From Amphiduros pacificus (lineage: Eukaryota; Annelida; Polychaeta; Phyllodocida; Hesionidae), in assembly GCA_949316495.1 (NCBI GenBank), contig OX439009.1, forward strand, positions 17,319,701 through 17,383,700: a stretch of 64,000 bases of DNA. Direction: 5' to 3'. How positions within the stretch are numbered: position 1 is the stretch's first letter; each line of letters starts with the position of its first letter. The notes beneath the pieces are model-generated. The model saw nothing but the letters and a program-made list of their open reading frames with translations. It did not search any database and was not told where the DNA came from. Position numbers and translations under genes: made by a program. Positions 57,079 to 64,000 of the stretch are shown here, one piece after another.

Positions 57079-58476
57079 GCAAGGCAAAAAGATATTTATG
57101 CAAGGCAAGCATTTTTAACTTGGGGAATTCTAGCTCGAGTATCTCTAGCAGTGAATTTGCCTTTTGTTTATTTTGGGTCCGGCGGCCATTTCACGGCTAG
57201 AGAGAGATCGTCAAATTTAATCTGCGCTAGCGCAGCCCACTGGGCTGCGCGTGGTAAACACGCACTGCAGGTGTCGTAGTTATGTACTCACTGCTTACAT
57301 GGCCTGGCTGTTTGCAAAGTATAATCTGTTTTCTGCAATATCCAGTTGTAAAACAATCATTTTATTCTGTTTTAAGTCAGTTATCACACTTTTAAATGGA
57401 CAAGAATTTCAGCTTCTTCAGAATTGAAATGGCCGCCAATGTTAAGACTGGTTTAGACCACGTGACTACATTTCACCCTCCACTTTTTGTGTATTGTGGG
57501 GAATGGTTTTTCACTGCTTTAGGGGTGTTTTATCTGGTGATGTTTTCAGGTCTTTTCATAATTTCAAACATTGAGAGGTTTCCACTCGATGCTTCATTTT
57601 TTCCTGCTGGATGTTTCAAGCAATATAAAACTTTAAATGTTACACTGGCAATGCAGTCATCTTCAGAAATATGTAAGGTAACCTTGTAGTGCACTTTTAA
57701 CAAGTGTCCCATCACGATTCAGAAGAAAACAGTGCATTTTTATGAAGAAGCCAGGAAATTTAAAAATCTGATTTTTTTTACTGAAGTACTCCACGACCTA
57801 AAAACTGCCCCTATGTGCTCTCAAATATGTAAAATGAAGATAAAAAATGACAAGAAAAAATCTCTTTGGAAGGGCTTGTTATTTAGGGAGTGGATGCCAT
57901 GACTAGGGGAATTCCAAATTTAGAATGGTATCAAATATAGGGCAGTGACTGCAGAGGTAGTAATTGAATACTACCTATGTAATGCAAAGTACCCAAATCT
58001 AAGAACAGTTGTACAAAACTCGGAAAAGTCTGTGATCCCATTGAGGGAATTATGGAAACAAATAATGTCCCCTGGAGGAAAACTTAAATCCTCTGCTCAG
58101 TTGGGTGTGGCAATGTAGTTCTTTGCAAATATTCTGAGATATATGATATTTTATCACATGTATCACATATGATATATGTTATCATATCATATGGTATGAT
58201 ATCGTATATCCACGCACACACAGAGCCCGATACTATGGCTCCATACTCCGCTCAGGTGCAGGAAGCTTAAAATTTTCAATAAATAGTTATGATTGTGACA
58301 GAATTGAATTCAAAGCATTTCTCTGCCTGATTACCATAAAGGTTTGGCTTTAAAACTGCCCGATTTAAAAATATCTAGACATGTGAATTGTATAACACCT
58401 GCATTCAAAAAAATAGTAATATAACTGTTGAATATGTGTTATTAAGCAAATGTTATAATTGTTAAGATATCATTTG
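57079..58476. other. Intergenic, with a cluster of short hairpins
   Basis: No gene recognised. Between 57222 and 57263 three perfect short palindromes follow one another: CTGCGCTAGCGCAG, CGCAGCCCACTGGGCTGCG and GCGTG-GTAAA-CACGC. A near-palindromic AT-rich stretch lies around 58140-58210. Confidence 0.45.
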
Positions 58477-58489
58477 ATGTTAAGTAAAG

Positions 58490-59097
58490 AAATACAGACT
58501 ATGAAAGTTCAGAAATTTGACTTTTTCAGCTAGAGCTAGATTCTATTTGTTGAACAAGGTTTTTTTTATAGCCATAACACCATATATCTGCAAAAAGTAA
58601 TAGCAGTGGATGTTGAGTAACATTTCTGCTTATACACAGGAACATGTCATTTTGATTTAGCTGTAATATGGAATGTTGATGTATATGGAAATATGTCTTA
58701 ATATATATGAAAATAAGTTGAAATCATAGACAGAAATGGAATTATTTGATATTTTTGTTATATAAAATAAATGATACTTTCGAAACAAAATAATGACTTA
58801 TTCTACTCATTTCATGATAATAGTCTGAGTCACATGTAGAACAATCTTGTTAGTGAAAGCTTCAGCAATTAGCATACAAATATATTCATGAAGAAAACAG
58901 GCAAAAATCTACAAATTTTGCATGAAAATGCAAGATTTGAGGTGTGATTCCATAAAGAAAGCCCTAATCTCAGAGGTCTAAGATTTTGCAGATAGTGTTC
59001 TCTCATCAAGTGTAATGGAAGCCTAGGTTGTGTGCTTAGGTCTAGCTGAAAAAAGTCAAATTTCTGAACGCCCTAATGAAAGTCTATGTTTTGATAA
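58490..59097. mobile_element. Inverted-repeat element flanked by 13-bp direct repeats
   Basis: GTTCAGAAATTTGACTTTTT plus CAGCTAG near 58508 recurs inverted near 59042-59070, with similarity reaching outward to CATAGACTTTC. The block is bounded by ATGTTAAGTAAAG at 58477-58489 and 59098-59110. The interior is non-coding. A 13-bp direct repeat is long for a cut-and-paste duplication, so the family is unclear. Confidence 0.6.
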
Positions 59098-59110
59098 ATG
59101 TTAAGTAAAG

Positions 59111-59689
59111 TAATCAATCGAATGTCTTGCAAAAGATAAAAATATATTTGCAAAAGATTGTATCTGATAACAATATAACATTGATTGTTGATCTCAGATT
59201 GTATGTCACCCAAAAAGTTATGTTGTAAATTGTATATGATTGCTGATGTCTCACAACAGCAGCTCTTTAGGACATTCTTTGCACACTGGTACAGTGACGT
59301 CATTAGTTGCGGCAAGTCGCGCCCTTTTCTGCTGTCTGCAAAACATGGTTGTTTGAATGATGCCGGTAAAGAATATTTAATTAAGATGATGTGATGAATT
59401 GTTTTATGTCTTGAAATATTATGTTAAAAAATAAAGAAATGAGAGCAATTTGAAATTATGTATGAATTCTTTGTCACATAGAGTTCAGTGATGATCATCG
59501 GAAGGGTTGTTACATATTTTGTACATACATAAATTTAAAAGTCCTATTATTCTGCAAAAATTGGATTCATATAAAGCTATAATGGTATCTCAGACATCAA
59601 CAAAATGACTTTACTGTGTATGCTGGATTGAAAAACTTTTTTACCTGTGCCACTTTTATAGATTTAGATTAAATTTCGCCATTCCCATT
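59111..59689. other. Intergenic, nothing recognised
   Basis: AT-rich sequence without a supported gene, repeat or element end. Confidence 0.4.
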
Positions 59690-59790
59690 TTATTCAATGG
59701 AAATATTTACATACATATATAAAAAAGCATGAACGTGATCAGAGAGGAAGGGTGATGTGATTTGAAAACAAGAAAAAGTGGTGCTCCACA

Positions 59791-60557
59791 TGTAACACAG
59801 ATGGGAAAAAAATTAACAAACAAAACAAAAATTGCAATGAACAAAACAAAAATTACAGCAAACAAAACAAAAATTACAACAAACAAAACAAAAAATTAAA
59901 TAAACAACAACAAAATACATTTAAACTCAAACAATCATTGCAAATTGATGGGGTAGTTGAAATTATTTTTATTCATCTTTTAAAAACATTTAATTTGGTA
60001 TATGAACGATTTTTTTAGCACAACTGTTTACAAAGATGTGCCTTTTCATGCTCGATTACGTAATTTTCTCTATTATCTATCAGGCGCTGTCGCAACTCAT
60101 CGATCCAACTTTTGCATGTCATTTCTGTTCTAATTGTCCGATTTACACCAAATTTGAAATAAACTTACTGAGAATTCCTTGTTCTAGGGATTGGAAAGCA
60201 TTTCCAAGAAATTTAAAGAGATAATTTTATGAAATGATGGGCGAACACTATGACATAGTTTTGAACGTTCTGCTTTTACATCACGCACTTCTTTTCTTTT
60301 GTTTACTTCGTTTATTGAAGTATTCATACGCCCGGGCGCATGCGCAAATTGGAATCTTGCATGCACACGGACGAACACTCCACAGTGGTGTCGGTTGCTT
60401 GAGTAATATTGACCACAGAACAATCCGAATCACAAACCACAGGAAACGACTACCCATTTCCCACGATCGTACCGATCACAGAATAACACTGATAGTCCCT
60501 TTTTGATATCCACTGCCTGTCGGCAGTGGATATCAAAAAAGGACCATCTGTGTTACA
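59791..60557. mobile_element. 767-bp insertion with 14-bp TIRs and a subterminal hairpin
   Basis: Perfect terminal inverted repeats TGTAACACAGATGG at 59791-59804 and 60544-60557. It interrupts the head of element copy B. The left part has repeats of AAACAAAACAAAAATTACAA. Just inside the right end is a nearly perfect hairpin, CCTTTTTTGATATCCACTGC facing its complement around 60499-60543. No transposase and no certain target duplication. Confidence 0.72.
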
Positions 60558-60611
60558 AAAAAAAATTGCTGTCTAAGAGTGTGCGATCTCACTGTTCCAT
60601 CACAACGTTGC

Positions 60612-60625
60612 CTGCCCTCTGGTGG
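60612..60625 (-). promoter_or_regulatory. CTCF-core-like motif in element copy B
   Basis: The minus strand reads CCACCAGAGGGCAG, identical to the site in copy A but facing it. Confidence 0.45.
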
Positions 60626-62586
60626 AAGTGACACTAACTCCACTTCACTTTTGTTTTGCAAGTTTATGTGATGGGTTGTGCTTTTGGCATATTATGAATG
60701 GCACAATTATCACTTATTTGTTGTCAAAATTACGATATATATGAAATGTTACCCCCAATATGCATACATTTCTGTATTTGGGCTTTGTTTTCAACCATTG
60801 GGAATTTGACCTAATTATTGAACCAGTTGAGGTCGCACTAGGTTTTGCACAAAGAGGCCTTTACAGATAAAATGCAAACATTCCTAGGCAGCTACACGAG
60901 TGTGAGACAGCTGCATAATGAGAGATTGTGAGAGATAGCTGCAGAAGTGAGAGATTGCTGCACAAGTGAGAGACAGCTGCATAGGTGAGAATGCTGCACA
61001 AGTGAGAGATAGCTACAAACTGCATGAACAATATGAGACATTTACAACAATGAGAGATAAATAGCTGCATCAGTGAGAGATAGCTGCACAAGTGAGGGAC
61101 AGCTGTATCAGTGAGATAGCTGCACCAGGAAGATAGTTACAACAGTGAGAGACAGAGTTACACCAGAGAGATAGCTGCACAATGGAGAGATAGCTGCATA
61201 TGTGAGAGACAGCTGATAATTACAGAGACAGTTAAAACAGGTAGAGATAGATGCACAAGTAAGAGACAGCTGTATAAGTGAGACAGCTGCATAAGTGAGA
61301 GATAGCTACAGTAAAAGACAGTTACAACAATGAGAGATAGATGGCTGCATCAGTGAGAGATAGCTGCACAAAGGGGAGAGTTACAACAGTAAGAGAACGT
61401 TATAACAAAGTGAGATAGCTTTACAAGGGAAAGACAGCTGCATAAGTGAGAGATAGCTGTGCAAGTGAGAGACAGCTGCACATTTGAGAGACAGCTGCAT
61501 AACTGAATGACAGCTGTACATGTGAGAGATAATTACAAATAGAGGCAGTTACGAGTGTGAGACAGCTGCACAAGTTAGAGAGTTACAACAGTGAGAGATA
61601 GCTGCACAAGTGAGAGACAGCTATAAAAGTGAGAGATAGCTGCACAAGTGAGAGACAGGTGCACATGTGAGAGACGGCTGCATAAGTGAGAGAGCTGCAC
61701 AGGTGAGAGATAGTTACAGAGACAGTTATGAATGTGAGAGCTACACAAGTGAAAGATTTACAACAGTAAGAGATAGCTACACAAGTGAGAGACAGCCGCA
61801 TAGGTGAGAGACAGCTGCATAGGTGAGAGACAGCTGCATAGGTGACATATAATTAGAGACAGTTACGTGTGTGAGACAGCTGCACAAGTTAGAGTTAGAA
61901 CAGTGAGAGATGCATAAATGAGATAATTACCACAGCGAGACAGTTATAGCAGTGAAATATAGCAGCACAAGCGAGAGACAGCTGCATAAGTGAGAGATAG
62001 CTACATCAGTGAGAGACAGCATCCTTTCCCAGCCGAAGGCACTTGTTTAGGTTTAATGAACTAAATTTAAGTAACCCAGGCATTTTTTTACAGAATTACA
62101 ACTAAGATTGATGCACCAGAAGGCCTAAACAAGTGTATTTATGGGGGGATCTTATGGTAGAGATGTCAGAAACAGCCAATTTTTTCCTACCATTTCCATT
62201 AGAAAATAGTTCACCTTAATCTTAAAACCCTTTAAACAGCTATAAAATTGGTTCTAAGTAATAGTCTTGCACCACTTTTAGCAAGACTTTACTAAGCAGG
62301 TGTTTGCACAGGATCACTGATCAGCTAAACAAAGGTTGTTTACAAAGTGTCCAATGGATGATTTAGATTTTAGCAGAAGACTCACCCACTTTCAAATGGC
62401 ACAGAAATTTATGTAGGGAAAATATAATGGGTTACAACTTTTGATCACAAAGTTTTGGGTATAAACATTGATATTATGCAAGGAAAAAGTACTTGAAAAC
62501 CTCATTTCATGAATGCTTTAAATTTTGGTGATTCCCATTATATTCAATGTAGATATTTTAAGGTTACATATATATATATATAAATA

Positions 62587-63042
62587 GTGTTCTCGAATCA
62601 CCAATCGGCAAAGCCCAGATAGGTGATCTGTAGGGGTTTGTCTAACGTCCATGGTCTCTACCAACTGCAACCAAAGAAAAGTTTGGTGGAGTTGATTGAG
62701 CTCTAGTGAAGTAAAAAGTCGCCAGCTACAAAAACTGTGGTAAACCTGTTTAAACTTCAAAATTGAACCCGTTTCAACTGCCGTTAAAACGGGTTTGACT
62801 CAATTTTTGCAGCTGGCGATTATTATCAAGTATTTATATTTTCCTTATTTAATGTTATCCAAAGAATAATCAAGCTTTTTTATGAGATTTTAGACATAAT
62901 CATACATAAAATATGAATTATCACTAAAACAGTTGGGTATTTAAAAAATCACATCTGAACGAGATTATACATGAAAAAGTAAAAATCTCAGACCTCTCCA
63001 GATCACCTATCTGGGCTTTGCTGATGGGTGATTGGAGAACAC
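62587..63042. mobile_element. 456-bp MITE with 44-bp TIRs inserted in copy C
   Basis: Terminal inverted repeats of 44 bp with three mismatches start GTGTTCTC and include CAAAGCCCAGATAGGTGATC. TA flanks both ends, as in Tc1/mariner-type insertion. A second inverted pair (GTCGCCAGCTACAAAAAC near 62717 and its complement near 62805) makes the interior fold as well. Non-coding. Confidence 0.8.
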
Positions 63043-63187
63043 TATATAAAAAAGCATGAACGTGATCAGAGAAGAAGGGTGACGACATTTGAAAAAAAAA
63101 AAAAAAAGTTGCTGTGTGAGGTATAGGTTGCAATTAAATTCGCCACTGAAAAGAGTGTGTGATCTCGCTGTTCCGTCACCACGTAGC

Positions 63188-63201
63188 CTGCCCTTTGGTA
63201 G
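63188..63201 (-). promoter_or_regulatory. Decayed CTCF-core-like motif in element copy C
   Basis: The minus strand reads CTACCAAAGGGCAG, the same site as in copies A and B with two changes in the core. Confidence 0.3.
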
Positions 63202-64000
63202 AAGTGACGCTGAACTAATCTCCACTTCACTTTTGTGAAGTTTATGTGAAGTTTATGTGAAGGGTTTATGTGAAGGGTTGCAAGTTTATGGGAAGGGTTG
63301 CACTTTTAGCATATTATGAATGGCACAATTATTTGTTGTCATAATTACATTAGAAATGAAATATTACCTCCAATATGCCTAAATTTCTGTATTAGAGCTT
63401 TGTTTTAAACCATCGGTAAATTGACCTATTTATTGACCTAATTATTGAGGCGTTGCTAGGTTTTGTACAAAGGGGCCTATATTGGTGATATTTTTAGCCA
63501 CCACGATCATGCAATTGGGAGATAGCTGCACAAGTGAGAGATAGCAAGTGATAGACTGCTACAAGAGCAAGATATAGCTGCACAAATAAGAGATAGCTGC
63601 ATAAATAAGAGATTACTGCATAAATAAGAGATAGCTGTATAAATAAGAGATAGCTGCATAAATAAGAGATAGCTGCATAACTGACAGATAGCTGTATTGA
63701 GACATGAAAAATAGCTGCACAAATAAGATATAGCTGCATAAATAAGAGATAGCTGCATAAATAAGAGATAACTGCATAAATACGAGATAGCTGCATAAAT
63801 AAGAGATAGCTGTATAAATAAGAGATAGCTGTGCATGCATAAGAGATAGCTGTGCATGAATAAGAGATAGCTGCATAATTGGGAGATAGCTGTATAAATA
63901 AGAGATAGCTGCATAACTGAGAGATAGCTGTATTGAGACATGAAAAATAGCTGCACAAATAAGAGATAGCTGCATGAATAAGAGATAGCTGCATAAATAA

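Larger units (their letters stand above)
59690..62044 (+). mobile_element. Satellite-tailed non-autonomous element, copy B
   Basis: Head pieces at 59690-59790 and 60558-60890 match copies A and C (AAAAAAGCATGAACGTGATC, GTGTGCGATCTC, AATGGCACAATTATCACTTA). They are separated by a 767-bp insertion. A 19-bp satellite (CAAGTGAGAGACAGCTGCA type) fills 60890-62020, and the end CAGCCGAAGGCACTTG matches that of copy A. Orientation is opposite to copy A. Confidence 0.78.
62500..64000 (+). mobile_element. Satellite-tailed element, copy C, running off the window
   Basis: Head at about 62524-62586 and 63043-63480 (TTCCCATTATATTCAATG, AAAAAAGCATGAACGTGATC, GTGTGTGATCTCGC), interrupted by a MITE, then a 19-bp satellite from 63520 to the window end. 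Here the satellite is homogenised to AGCTGCATAAATAAGAGAT, unlike the AGTGAGAGA type of copies A and B. Confidence 0.76.

Overview
The window is animal nuclear DNA: AT-rich, with spliced genes, GT-AG introns, non-LTR and SINE retroposons, MITE-like elements and very many minisatellites. The gene content (a NACHT-TPR protein, SRCR proteins and a PAN-sushi-kelch protein) and the tRNA-derived SINEs suggest a lophotrochozoan, most likely a bivalve or other mollusc. That assignment is inference; nothing in the window fixes the species.

Four genes can be read exon by exon, and each spliced coding sequence is a whole number of codons. (1) 6168-27166, plus strand: 18 coding exons, 1593 aa, a NACHT P-loop plus TPR protein of the TTC41/nephrocystin-3 kind with a 430-residue disordered tail. 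(2) 31198-36468, minus strand: a secreted protein of 357 aa with three SRCR domains, whose inter-domain linkers need microexons of 16 and 8 nt. (3) 37524-49105, plus strand: a secreted protein of 539 aa with four SRCR domains and an RPTS-repeat stalk. Genes 2 and 3 are head to head, 1.06 kb apart. (4) 51469-57078, plus strand: a secreted protein of 504 aa with PAN/apple-like, sushi and six-repeat kelch modules. The last three look like extracellular recognition proteins; a shared immune or adhesion role is inference.

Layout: 1-6167 is minisatellite-rich upstream DNA; 6168-27166 is gene 1, with a MITE family in its introns; 27167-31197 holds TA repeats and a decayed LINE; 31198-49105 is the divergent SRCR pair, with three SINE copies; 49106-51468 is a 42-bp minisatellite and a TA tract; 51469-57078 is gene 4; 57079-64000 has no recognised gene and is built of nested non-autonomous elements.

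Three signals stand out. Minisatellites sit directly upstream of many 3' splice sites, and in at least three introns the acceptor appears to lie in the last, degenerate repeat unit. A satellite-tailed element is present in three copies (43.8, 59.7 and 62.5 kb) and carries a close match to the CTCF core in two copies, in convergent orientation, with a decayed version in the third. The large intron of gene 3 holds a 2.2-kb series of a GTTACATCTG-type motif, in both orientations, spaced about 175 bp apart.
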